A DNA stretch of 64,000 nt, from contig NW_020290072.1 in NCBI RefSeq assembly GCF_003144195.1, positions 1-64,000 of the forward strand, in the 5' to 3' direction. This document shows positions 1-9,600 of this stretch, in pieces. The DNA comes from Ceraceosorus guamensis (lineage: Eukaryota; Basidiomycota; Exobasidiomycetes; Ceraceosorales; Ceraceosoraceae). Under the pieces are notes generated by a model. It worked only from the letters and a program-made list of their open reading frames with translations, had not been told where the DNA came from and ran no database searches. The first letter of the stretch is position 1. Every line of letters starts with the position of its first letter. The position numbers and the translations under genes are program-made.

Positions 1-361
1 CAAAGTAGGGTTTAGCCCTAGATTTACGGTAGGGTTAGATGTTTTGCCTTCCACAGACAAGACCAAGAGGCTTTGAGATCTGAGCTTCTGCATTTAGGGG
101 TTCTTTGAGGCGCTCTACAAGCCTATTGAATAATCTGCTCCAGGGTTAAGCCAACTTTGCTGAGTTGCCCAGCCAACAGAAATTTCAAAGCTTTATATCT
201 TGCTTACGTGATGTCCAACCAAACAGACACCATATAGTACCTTGAAGCGCTTCTCAAGGACTATCCAAAACTGCAAAGACCTGCAAGATTTATGGACCAA
301 TTTTTCCTAACCCTGCCGGGAACACCTATCTAACCCTAACCCTAACCCTGACCCTAACCCT
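1..361. repeat. Edge of a lower-GC block ending in telomere-like repeats
   Basis: This stretch is visibly richer in A and T than the DNA that follows and has no convincing reading frame. Telomere-like words (TAGGGTTTAG, TAGGGTTAG) occur in the first 45 bases, and the block ends at 330-361 in a CCCTAA array. From about 362 the base composition changes to that of the GC-rich gene region. It is probably the end of a repeat or subtelomere-like element that lies mostly left of the window. Its family cannot be told from this piece. Confidence 0.5.
330..361. repeat. Interstitial telomere-like array (CCCTAA)n
   Basis: About five units of the canonical fungal telomere repeat, written as CTAACC on this strand, one of them changed (CTGACC). 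It sits exactly at the junction between the lower-GC block and GC-rich gene DNA. Confidence 0.85.
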
Positions 362-991
362 TTCAACGTCGGCTTGCAGCAGAGTGTCACGTACGCGTCG
401 CACACTCACCTAGATAGCCATCCATGGATCCAAGATACGCACTCAGCTATGTTCGGTACTACGATCTCATCCGTCTGCCGAGCGCAAACCCATCTTTTTG
501 GCGGACTGATACACCGTCGCGTCATCGCATTCTGCTGGAACGCAATCATTTCTAGCGCTTTGACTCGCGCTCTGAAATGAACACTGGGTGTGCGCTGCGC
601 GCCCGGTACGCATGCCCGTGTCGTGTCTGCTTCTCGCATTGTTTGCGAGCGAAATGCGATTCCATAAAGCGCCACAGCAAAGGCAAGTCGCAATCTCCCT
701 TGACATCTCGTTCAGCGAGCCGCTTTCACACGAGCCCAAAACCTCGCAGCCAGCCCGGACCTTTCACAAATCACAGGCGCTTGTGTTGCGTCAGGGTGGC
801 ATTGATTGTACTTCTAGCGTCCAGACAGGAATGAGGAAAAGGGAAACTTCGTCTTGCAATGGACATTGGGTCCCCGCGCCGGCGACTGAGAGGATGGTGT
901 TGCTGTGCAACAGTTGCCCTTTTTCCGCTCTGGATCAACGCGATTTGCGAAACGGACAGCAGACTACGTAGAACGACATCAAATGTCCAGC
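362..991. other. Intergenic, no gene seen
   Basis: Short overlapping frames occur on both strands here, but none has a domain, splice logic or codon pattern that supports a gene. It contains the 3' flank of the minus-strand dehydrogenase that follows. Confidence 0.6.
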
Positions 992-2040
992 TCATTGCAA
1001 GGCACGACTGACGATATCTTCGCTGACTTGCCAAAGCTTTTGAGACAGGCCCTGACAGATGAATGACTCAAAAGACTCAGGAGCGACTCGTCACCGTCGG
1101 CAAGAAACACACTCACCTCTTCCGTTTGAGCAGCATCCACTGCGAGGACTCTGCCGTTGCTGATGAACGCGCCATTCTGAGCTTCGAGGGAAGGATCCAA
1201 GAGCGAGTAGAGCATCTGTCCAGCCGCTCGCTCGTGCGTGCTGAATTCCAGACCGAAAGTGGACGTTCCTGTGCTCTTGGGGACGCCATTCTCGTCCGCG
1301 AAGCCGAAAGCGATCATCGTCTCTTTGGACAAAGATCGAGCCAATCGAGTCTTGACCATGCCAGGGTCGACGCTGTAAGCCAGCACTCCGGCTTTCTGCC
1401 TTGCCAGCTCGCGAGCCAAGATGATGTTTGCGCTCTTGGCTTGGCCGTACGCTACCCAAGGGTGGTACTCTGCGCCCTGCTTGAAATTGTAGTCGTCGCC
1501 GCGGAAATTGCCACCGTGATAGCCTGTGCTAGAGACGTATGAGAACCTCGGCGCGGTTCGGTGGGCCTTTTGAGCGGCCTGGAGGAGAACTTTTGTGAGG
1601 ACAAAGTGAGCGACGTGGCACACTCCGAATTGCGACTCGATGCCATCCTGCGTCAGCTGCCATGGAGTGGCCATGATGCCAGCGGATGCGAGAACGTAGT
1701 CGATAGCAGAGTCTTGCGACTTGGCTGCAATCTCTTCGCTGCCCTGTTGCACGGACTTGATGGAGTCGAGATCAGCGATGATGGGAACGAGCTCGGTGTC
1801 GACCTTGCCGAGGCTATCGATTGCTGCTTGAATTTTGCCGTGGCTTCGGCCGAGCAGGAATATTCGGCCGGCCCCGCCTTTGACCAGCGAATGCACCGCG
1901 GCGAGAGCAAGAGAATCTGGACTGGCACCCGTGACGACAAATGTCTTGGCGCGGACCCGATCGGACAATCTAGCGACCACCTCATCGCCAAACTCGCCCG
2001 AGGGCTTCTCGAACTTGACGTTGTCAAAAAGCTCAGCCAT
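992..2040 (-). CDS. Short-chain dehydrogenase/reductase (SDR family)
   Basis: Predicted NAD(P)-dependent oxidoreductase of the SDR family, probably cytosolic, substrate unknown. Two exons: 2040-1117 and 1051-992, joined across a 65-bp GTGAGT...CAG intron, giving 327 aa. The Rossmann loop reads VVTGASPDSLALAA near residue 35. It has the TG start but not the later glycines of the usual TGxxxGxG, a variant also seen in some fungal SDRs. An ASAGIMA segment stands where the NAG motif belongs, and the YxxxK catalytic pair is in YGQAKSAN. Splicing gives the C-terminus LSQKLWQVSEDIVSRALQ, which fits the family; reading through the intron gives an unrelated tail. A TATA-like site lies about 140 bp upstream. 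No neighbour indicates a pathway. Confidence 0.85.
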
Positions 2041-2180
2041 GTTCGTGCTGGTGTTTGTGCTGGTGCTGGTGCTTGTGCTGGTGCTTGAGAGGCAATGTCG
2101 CTGACGCTGTTATCTGGGATGCAAAGAGTGCGCGCTGTGTCGAGGAGTGCGAATACGCGAGGGGTGCAAAGACGCGACCA

Positions 2181-2190
2181 GTATTTATGC
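2181..2190 (-). promoter_or_regulatory. TATA-like box upstream of the SDR gene
   Basis: Read on the minus strand this is GCATAAATAC, about 140 bp before the ATG at 2040. The spacing suits a core promoter, but the motif alone is weak evidence. Confidence 0.35.
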
Positions 2191-2354
2191 AGCAGACCCA
2201 TGAGCGAGCTGCCTGTCAAACGCAAGCGCTCACGCTCACGCTCACGCTCCCACAATGAGACGGCTCACCTCATCAGCTGCCATTGCCCCGAGCGAGATGG
2301 CATGCGCGGCTGTCAAGCCTCGTGACGAGTTGATTATCCGTGACTGTTACGCTC

Positions 2355-2399
2355 GAGTCGTGAGTCGTGAGTCGTGAGTCGTGAGTCGTGAGTCGTGAG
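2355..2399. repeat. Tandem 7-mer (GAGTCGT)x6
   Basis: Six perfect head-to-tail copies of GAGTCGT followed by GAG. Related words (GTCGTGAGT, CACGACTC) recur in many intergenic regions of the window, for instance near 16303-16322 and 60350-60400. Confidence 0.9.
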
Positions 2400-2894
2400 A
2401 ATGTGAATCACAATCGTGAATGGCTCGTGGTGTCGCCGTGCAAGCCTCGCCTCGGGAGTGTGAGTGATCTTACTCGCCGACGCCGCTGCGGAAGCTGCAG
2501 TTGTGAGTTGCAGTTGCCGACAATTTTGAATGACCGTGTCGCGCGCGCGTCAACGGGGGTTGGGGTTAGGCTTTGCGCACGCGTGCCCTCGTTGTTGCGA
2601 TCCATCGTCGACTCATGCACGTATGCATTCAACATTGCATGCATGCATGCATGCACGGTCAGCAGTCAGCAGTCAGCAGTCAGCAGTCAGAGTCGTAGAC
2701 ATTCTTGATTCATGACGCGCGGGGAGGAGGGCGGGGAGGCGAGTCATGTGACGGAGCCTGGGCTGTCATCACACGGGCGGAGCTGCAAATCACGATGGGA
2801 TGGCACGGCATGGCATGGCATGGCATGGCATGGGTGCAAAGGTTGACTTGTGATTTGTCGATCGATGTCTTTAATCGGGGTAAAGTGATCGAGA

Positions 2895-2940
2895 TTCAAC
2901 ATTCACATTCACATTCACATTCACATTCACATTCACATTC
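2895..2940. repeat. Hexanucleotide array (ATTCAC)n in a promoter
   Basis: Seven consecutive ATTCAC units upstream of the GNAT gene. The same hexamer forms a longer array before the RAD51-paralog gene near 32582-32670. Confidence 0.9.
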
Positions 2941-3096
2941 GCCCAGGATGTTGATTCACTGATTGTCACCCTTGTGCTTCGCGATCGCGTGTTCAGATAG
3001 CACGGCCCCCCGGCCTCCACCTCAGACTCCCATCTCGCATCCCGCATCCTCCTCATCCCGCATCACCCCTCATCCCGCATCTCGCACACAATCACA

Positions 3097-3816
3097 ATGA
3101 CGATCAGCATAGACCCAGGCTGCCTCATCGTGCGCCCCATCAACTCCGACGTGGACAGGCAGCAAGTCACGCGCATCCTCATCGAGTCCTTCGACGCGCT
3201 CTACAAGTCCAAAGGCATGACCATGACGGATGATCGCCGCATCATGCTCACCGACGCCGCAAAGCGAGATGACGTCGTCGTCCTCATCTGCCATCCTCCT
3301 GCACCCGCACACGCATCCGCAAGCGATGATGGTGCTCTGACTCCTCCCGCGCCCTTAGCGACAGCCACGCTGGTGCCGCCCACGTCTCGACATACCCGCG
3401 CTTGGAATCCCAAGGCGCTGATCGCAAAGGGCGACGCACACGCACACGCACACGCACACGCACACGCACACCCACACCCACACCCACACGCACACGCACA
3501 CGCACACGCACACCCACACCCACACCCACACCCACACGCGCACGCACCCGCACCCGCACCCAAACCTCGGTCCTGGGAGCTGAGATTCCTTGCAGTGGCG
3601 CCGCAAGCTCAAGGCAAAGGTGTTGCCAGCCAAGTGATTGCCCATGCAGAGCGTTACGTCGTCGCTCACGGCAGCGAGGTCGTCTGTCTGCACACTCGCC
3701 GCGGCATGGAGCATCAGGAGAAGATGTATGCCAGCAAAGGCTATGTGCGCGATGAGGAGCAGGATCTGACCATTGGCGACGTGTACCTGCAAGCGTACTA
3801 CAAGATTCTCACGTGA
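3097..3816 (+). CDS. GNAT-family N-acetyltransferase with His-Ala/His-Pro insert
   Basis: Predicted acetyl-CoA-dependent N-acetyltransferase of 239 aa, single exon, acceptor unknown. The acetyl-CoA-binding motif A is visible as RFLAVAPQAQGKGVASQVI (about residues 167-185), with QAQGKG matching the Q/RxxGxG/A signature. C-terminal EKMYASKGY resembles the usual end of the fold. Between the first part of the domain and motif A lies a low-complexity insert, roughly residues 113-155, made of alternating His-Ala and His-Pro pairs encoded by a CGCACA/CCCACA hexamer array (about 3437-3550). The array is in frame and keeps the downstream catalytic part intact. Convergent with the next gene. Confidence 0.85.
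   Translation: MTISIDPGCLIVRPINSDVDRQQVTRILIESFDALYKSKGMTMTDDRRIMLTDAAKRDDVVVLICHPPAPAHASASDDGALTPPAPLATATLVPPTSRHTRAWNPKALIAKGDAHAHAHAHAHAHPHPHPHAHAHAHAHPHPHPHPHAHAPAPAPKPRSWELRFLAVAPQAQGKGVASQVIAHAERYVVAHGSEVVCLHTRRGMEHQEKMYASKGYVRDEEQDLTIGDVYLQAYYKILT
3437..3550 (+). repeat. Coding hexanucleotide array (CGCACA/CCCACA)n
   Basis: Perfect hexamer repeats inside the GNAT gene. Being six bases long they cannot shift the frame when they expand or contract; they change only the number of His-Ala and His-Pro pairs. Confidence 0.9.
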
Positions 3817-4192
3817 GGGCGACCACGTCGTGAAACAAAACGTCCCTGCCAATCTGGCTTTCGCCTTGACCGTGCTTTGCAGTCCAGAGTCGTGGCAAGC
3901 AGGCAGGCAGCCCATCCTGAACAGGCGCACAGGTTGGAATCGCACCGCGCAGACGGTGGAGCACAGGAATCGAGTTTGAAGGCCTTGAGCGAGGCAGGAA
4001 GCGCAGCCCATCGTGCAGATCCAGTCCCGCTCACAAGCCTTCGCTGCCAGCCACGTCGCATACAGCGAGGACCCACTTCAGCAAATATGGTAGCATTCGA
4101 GAGCGACATTATCACATCGCGGTCATCAGTCGTCGTTACACGTCGATCAAGCATCAATCAGCTCGCGACTTGAATACAGGCGTGACGTCATC

Positions 4193-5995
4193 TTAGGCAG
4201 CTGATGCTACGACCGAGGGTTGTGTGGGCTCTGCTGCGATGCTAGGGGCCGCATTGGCTCCGCTCTTTCGAGCTTCGTGCGCAGTCATGCGATGCACATC
4301 CGTCGTCGTCACCGCTGGGCAGGAGGAGGAGGAGGAGGAGGAGGAGGAGGAGGAAAAGTCGTGAGCATTCAGCGAGATGCATGCGGGGGGAAATGCGTTG
4401 CGATGATGCGCACAGCAGCGCACCGCGGCGCACCACTCACTGGTCACAGTCGTGCGAGTCACCATGCCACCATCACTCTCCTCTGCAACAGCATCCAGCT
4501 TGGGCGACGCGTCCGCGTCGACAAACGTCTGCTGAATCTGACCTTGGCTCGAGAAGCGCTTGAAGCGTGCGGCCGAGGGCGTGGGCGTGCCGGAAGCTGG
4601 CGCACCACCTTGACCACCACCAGCCTCGTTGTCGTCGTCGTCATCGGCAGCATCGCCTTGACCCTTGGTCCCCTGCTCTGCCTCCGCTTCCGTGCTGGTT
4701 TGCTGTCCCGCTGCAGCCGAGTAGCTGGCGCTGGCGCTGGATCCAGGCACCGCTACGACGACTGCACCACCGCAGACGGCATTGGCAGGCGACGAGCTGC
4801 ACGATGATGCGTCTTTGTGCGGCGGCGGCGATCCTCCCAACCTCTCCTTGTTCACCCATCCGAACAGGTTGAGACGCAGAGATCCCAGGGAGAAGATGTG
4901 AATCGCCGTTCGCGTCCTCTCGCTGGGCGTGGTGGACGGGCTTGCATCTCCTCCAGAAGCGCCGCCATCTTGCGGCTTGCCGCTGTTGGGCGAGTTGGAC
5001 GAGGTGGCAGCAGCGGCGCTCTTGGGACCGATGGCTGTTGCGACAGCGCTGCCAGAGTTGCTAGTGGACGTCGAAGTCACTTCTGTAGGAGATGAGGAGG
5101 AGGAGGCGGAGGGCGTCGTCGTCGTTGTCGTCGTCGGCTCGCTCGCAGCGGCGTCCTTGATGACGTACTTGGCAGGTGCAGAGATCTTGCGCGACCTGAA
5201 CAGGGGCAATGCGCGGCGAGTAGATGCCGCGCGATGTGGCTGCGATGCGGCGACCGTTGGGCGCAGGGAGAAGGGCGAAGCGAGGTCAGCTGGTAAGCTG
5301 GGCTCGCTGGCGTCCCAAGCGCGCGATTGGATGGCCAGCGGGGCCAGAGCGGTCGAGCTGAGGATCGCCGCAGCGTGGCTCGAGGATGCGCGAAGTGTGC
5401 GCAGACGGAGAGCAAAGGCGATGCAGAGGGCGCGAGGCAAGTCGACGGCTGCAAAGGCTTTTTCCAGGCCAGCCAGTTCCAGCTGGGGGTACGAAGAGGA
5501 GGCTGCAGGCAGAGCGGCGGGGGCAACGGCAGCGGCAGCGGCAGGAATGTACAACGATGCGCCCCACCAAAAGTGCACGAGATGGAGCAAGTCGGCGTTG
5601 CTGGACGGTGACGGTGATGGTGCCGCAGCAGCCTCTGCTTGTGCACGTGCACCAATCGGCCAGCGTCGCATCGTACCGACAGCATCGGGCAGCGCGAGGT
5701 CGGCATTGTGCCACTCGCTCTGCAGCGACGTGAGCTGTCCAGTTGCGAGGTTGAGCGTGACGCCCAGGGTAGCGTGACCGGCGGCGGCGGCGGCGGCATC
5801 ACCGTCCACTGCGATGGCGCTCCATCGAGGGGGCGCAGAGAGCAGGACAAGCTCGGCAAAGATGTGGCCGCTTGCTTCGTCGTCGCTCAGAGCGGCATAC
5901 ACGTCGGTGATGGGAATGGCACCGCTGGAAGAGGAGCCTGATAGGGCACGACGAATCGCTTTTGCCAAACTGGCTGCAGAATGAGAATGACTCAT
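4193..5995 (-). CDS. Unrecognised Ala/Ser-rich protein
   Basis: I do not recognise this family. Two exons, 5995-4441 and 4314-4193, give 558 aa. The 126-bp intron (4440-4315) has a GTGAGT donor, a long CCT-rich pyrimidine tract and a TGCCCAG acceptor. It is a multiple of three and open, so an unspliced reading would add a false poly-Ser stretch. The start MSHSHSAASLAKAIRRAL at 5995 is preferred over an in-frame ATG 51 codons upstream, whose extension is low-complexity. The first 300 residues look foldable (for example HFWWGASLYIP and LEKAFAAVDLPRALCIAFAL). The rest is disordered with Thr, Ser and acidic runs. No membrane segment or signal peptide is clear. Confidence 0.7.
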   Translation of the reverse strand: MSHSHSAASLAKAIRRALSGSSSSGAIPITDVYAALSDDEASGHIFAELVLLSAPPRWSAIAVDGDAAAAAAGHATLGVTLNLATGQLTSLQSEWHNADLALPDAVGTMRRWPIGARAQAEAAAAPSPSPSSNADLLHLVHFWWGASLYIPAAAAAVAPAALPAASSSYPQLELAGLEKAFAAVDLPRALCIAFALRLRTLRASSSHAAAILSSTALAPLAIQSRAWDASEPSLPADLASPFSLRPTVAASQPHRAASTRRALPLFRSRKISAPAKYVIKDAAASEPTTTTTTTPSASSSSSPTEVTSTSTSNSGSAVATAIGPKSAAAATSSNSPNSGKPQDGGASGGDASPSTTPSERTRTAIHIFSLGSLRLNLFGWVNKERLGGSPPPHKDASSCSSSPANAVCGGAVVVAVPGSSASASYSAAAGQQTSTEAEAEQGTKGQGDAADDDDDNEAGGGQGGAPASGTPTPSAARFKRFSSQGQIQQTFVDADASPKLDAVAEESDGGMVTRTTVTSEWCAAVRCCAHHRNAFPPACISLNAHDFSSSSSSSSSSSCPAVTTTDVHRMTAHEARKSGANAAPSIAAEPTQPSVVASAA

Positions 5996-7065
5996 CTTTC
6001 CTGGGGCGCGTGAGCGTGAGTGGGAATGGTGAGGAGTGCGAGGAGTGCGGGGAGTGCGATTGCGAGGGAGGTGAAAGCAAGAGAAGCGGAGGTAATGAAT
6101 GTCAAGCCCTGCAGATACAGGGGTGCTGCCCAACGCACTCACGCCCACAGCCCATCACTCGTTCACACGAGGCAGCCAGCCAGCCAGCCAATCACATCTC
6201 TCACGCTGCCATGTATTTGATGATGCGCTTTCTAAACGAGCTGACTCTGCTTAGCTTTTACGCAAAGCGGACCCTGAAAATCGCTCTTGAGATGGGATTC
6301 GAGAACGTGAGTTGGGCCATCGTGAACGTGAATGGGCGCGGCGCGACAAGCACGGGGTCGTGCGCTGCTGGGTGCGGGGGTGAGGTGAACCCCTATTCGT
6401 CATCCGTGCCGCGCTGTGCCGTGCCGCGCAATTTAGCTCGAATCTCGAATCTCGAATCTCGACTCCGCCGATTCGGGCAAACCTATGATCGTCGCTGCAT
6501 GCTGCGCGCGGTGATTGCCGCGGATGCACGCGATATTCACGATTCAGATTATTGATTCTTGATTCTTGATTCGATTCAAATTCAAAATTCTTGATTGCTT
6601 TGCCCGCTGCCTCTCGCGCGCCTTGTTGCCAGATTGCGCGCACACGTGATGTGATGCTGAGACTCACGTGACTTGCTGGTGATCTAGTGGAAGGCCACGT
6701 GGGCGGGGGTGTGAGCATGGGCGCGATGCGCGAGACGCACGGATGCATGGATGGATGGAACAGCTAGCTGCAGAGAAATCGCGCCACGCCAACCCAACCA
6801 ACCCATCATCCGCGCGAAGCTTTCGACGAAGCGCGGCTGGCTGGCTGGCTGGCTGGCTGGCTCAGCCTTTTGCCTGCCTGCCTGCATCGATCGCTTCACC
6901 ATTCGCCATTCATATTCGCATCCACCCAAGGTGCGTCACGCAACACGCAACACGCAACACCCGCGGCCACACCCGCACCCACACTACGCACCCGCACCCG
7001 CACCCACACCCGCACCCACACCCACACCCAGCGCTCTCGACTGCCACCCCACTCATCAACACGAG
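5996..7065. other. Intergenic, no gene seen
   Basis: Upstream region of the unknown gene (-) and of ERG26 (+). It has repeated TTGATTC and GAATCTC words near 6435-6580, a TGGC run near 6838-6860 and a CACCCG/CACCCA hexamer array near 6985-7030. Small frames are not convincing. Confidence 0.55.
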
Positions 7066-7427
7066 GTGAGTAGATGGCGTCCACATCATCCAGTACCCCA
7101 CCCTGCCATGCCATGCCATGCCATGCCATCCCACGCAAGCAGCGCAAGCGAGCCCAATCATGATGAGTCAGCATATATTCATAGTTCACTCTGCAGCGGC
7201 ATTCATTTGTTTCGCGATGAGGAAGAACCAAATCATCTTTCAAAATGTCTTTCACCCCTATCTGAATGTTTGGCAGCGGCAGTGCAGTGCAGTGCTCCGC
7301 TTGCGGTGCACTGCGGGCAAAGGCGTGTGGAGTGTGGGCAGTGGGCTGTATGCGGGGGCAGTGTGCTCGCTCGCCCAGCCGCACAGCTCACTCCCTCTTG
7401 CTCTTTCCCCCCTTCTTCCCAACGCAG
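7066..7427 (+). other. Possible 5'-UTR intron of ERG26
   Basis: A GTGAGT donor at 7066 and a pyrimidine-rich AACGCAG acceptor that ends immediately before the ATG at 7428 suggest a leader intron of 362 bp. It contains a short TGCCA array (about 7105-7128). RNA evidence would be needed; the coding sequence does not depend on it. Confidence 0.4.
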
Positions 7428-9210
7428 ATGTCGACATCAGCAGCATCGGCCGAGTCCCACGTGGTCATTGGCGGCTCTGGATTCTTGGGATCGGCCATCG
7501 TCAAGGCGTTGGTGGGAAGAGGGGAGAAGCGCGTGGTGAATGTGGATGTCAGGCCTCCTGATGAGCACAGCCTCAGCACCACCACCATCACCACCGCAGG
7601 CAGCAGCTTTGAAAAAGGCGACATTACCAACAAGCAATCGCTCGCACTCCTCTTTGCATCGCTCAAACCCGATGTCGTCTATCACACCGCATCTCCGCTC
7701 GCAGACTCGAGCTCGAAGCAGGTGTACGAATTGGTCAATGTGCAGGGAACGCAGAACGTCATCGAAGCTGCGCAAGAGGCTGGCGTCAAGAAGCTCATCT
7801 TTACCAGCTCTGCCAGCGTCATCTTTGACGGCACGGACCTCGTCAATGCCGACGAGAGGTTGCCTTACCCTCAACGCGTCTTTGACGAGTATTCGACGAC
7901 CAAAGCCCGTGCAGAGCAGCTGGTGCTGCTAGCCAACGGCGAAAAAAACCTCAAGACATGCGCCATTCGGCCCGCTGGCATCTTTGGGTGAGTGGCCATG
8001 TTCAAGTCAGCTCAAAGGCGATGCGCCCGTCGCGCTAAAGAGCGTCGCGCTCCCTCTCTCCCCCCCCATCCTCTTCGCAGACCCGGTGATCGACAAGCTC
8101 TGCCTGGCTTTTTCAAGGTGCTCGCTTCAGGAAAGATCAATTTTCAGCTTGGCGACAACAAGAATCTCTTTGACTGGACATATGTGGACAATGTAGCACA
8201 CGCTCATTTACTCGCTGCTGACAAGCTGTCTTCGGCTTCGCCCATCTATCCTGAAGAGTTCCTTGCCAGCGTGCACGTCCCTCTCAAAGTCGCAGCCTTG
8301 ACCGACAAGGCAGATCGGCGCGTGCCCACCTCCGAAAGCAGACTCAGTCCACCTGGCGTGCCCGACTTTGCTGCAGACTTGCCAAGCACATTGACGCGAG
8401 AGCAGCGTGGTCTGGATGGTCAGGTGCCCACGATCGACGTTCGAAGGTGAGCAGCTTTTGCGAGAATCTCCTGGCGCCATGGCTGAATACCTTCTTTCCC
8501 GCTCGCTGCCAGTGTCGCGCGAAACAAGTTCGACCAGTTCTTCCTGCAAGAGGGTGTGGAGAGCATTAACAATCCGTTGCCCAATGTGTGGGATTATGCC
8601 AAGGAAGATCCGGGTGTCCGCGTCGACGGACAAGTCTTTCACATTACCAATGGTCAGGTAAGTGTGTGGACGGGCGTGCATGTGCCAGGCGGCCGTAAAA
8701 ATCAAGCTCACACCGTCGACGCCGCCGCCGCTTGCCCGCTCAGCCAATGCCATTCTTTGATTTTCCTCGCGCTTTGTGGAAGGCGTACGACGGTACGATT
8801 GTGGACCCTGCCAGAGTGTGGAATGTGCCAGTGGATCTCGCCTTTCCGATTGCCGCTGTTCAAGAGTGGTTCGGATGGATCTTTGGCACGAAACCGGACA
8901 TGACGCGATTCAAGATCACATTCAGCGTGTCTAAACGTGTGAGTGCAGATGCAAGCGGTATGGTGTGGTGCTGGCGGCGCAAGACTCACGCCGCGCCTTC
9001 TCGCGCAGTACTACAACATCGAAAGGGCACGCCGAGCGCTAGGCTACACTCCCTTGGTAGGCATGGAAGAGGCCATCGAGAGGAGCGCCAAGGTAGGTGA
9101 CACGGACCTCGCCATGGACCGCGCGATTCTGCACTGGCGCAGGCTGACCACCTTTCCTGATTGATCGCCTGCAGTGGTGGCGCGACGAGCAGCAACGCGC
9201 TGCGAAATGA
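7428..9210 (+). CDS. ERG26: Sterol-4-alpha-carboxylate 3-dehydrogenase (decarboxylating)
   Basis: Ergosterol pathway enzyme that oxidises and decarboxylates 4-alpha-carboxysterols together with the C-4 methyl oxidase and 3-keto reductase at the ER. Six exons: 7428-7987, 8081-8446, 8513-8657, 8744-8938, 9009-9092 and 9175-9210, giving 461 aa; all introns are short GT-AG. The N-terminal Rossmann motif GGSGFLGSAIVKAL lies near residue 15, YxxxK is in YSTTK, and FDWTYVDNVAHAH and YYNIERARRALGYTP are typical of the 3-beta-HSD/ERG26 family. Compared with yeast Erg26 (349 aa) there is an extra poorly conserved segment at the end of exon 2. Another 3-beta-HSD-type sterol dehydrogenase remains possible, but ERG26 is the best fit. 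Convergent with the chromatin gene that follows. Confidence 0.85.
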
Positions 9211-9600
9211 CCGTCCGTGTAGGACTTGGCATCTTGTACCGTCTCGACCATTGTATTACTAGCAATCCATCTTCAGCACTTCTTGCCGCGGCAAAAGAAT
9301 GAAGCGGCGCCAGGTGAGAGGTGAAGCGTACCAGGGTGATGTTCTGCGCGACTCAGACGACTCGCCGTGGCGATAGCACAGAGTTTGCAGGATGTGAGCG
9401 ACTTGCTCTGCTCAGGCGAATGACCGAAATTTGAGGTGGTCGCGTCCCCAAGCGGCCATGCGCGAAAAGGCTCCACCGGTCTTTCTTGGCCTCGACATGA
9501 CGAGCACGGATCATTTGTCCGCACAGTCTCATCTCGGGACAATCGCGAATCACTTTCAAACATAGTATACAATTGCGACGAGCACGGCGCACTGGGCGCC

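Larger units (their letters stand above)
2041..3096. other. Divergent intergenic region rich in simple repeats
   Basis: Shared upstream region of the SDR (-) and GNAT (+) genes. No gene is seen. It contains a GAGTCGT array (2355-2399), a TGCA run (about 2636-2656), a TGGCA array (about 2800-2833) and an ATTCAC array (2895-2940). The ATTCAC array lies about 160 bp before the GNAT start. Confidence 0.6.

Noticed and set aside
1653-2255. A 200-codon minus-strand frame overlapping the dehydrogenase
   Set aside because: Out of frame with the SDR motifs; Arg/Ser-rich shadow translation.
4315-4440. A poly-Ser stretch apparently coded in the unknown gene
   Set aside because: It has a GTGAGT donor, a pyrimidine tract and a CAG acceptor and is better explained as an in-frame intron.
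4929-5777. A 282-codon plus-strand open frame
   Set aside because: Antisense shadow of the Ala/Ser-rich gene; low-complexity translation without motifs.
5962-6555. A plus-strand frame with Cys/Glu pairs (EECEECGECDCEGG), considered as a second metallothionein
   Set aside because: The Cys come from a GAGTGCGAGG-type simple repeat, there is no Cys pattern elsewhere, and it overlaps the leader of the minus-strand gene.
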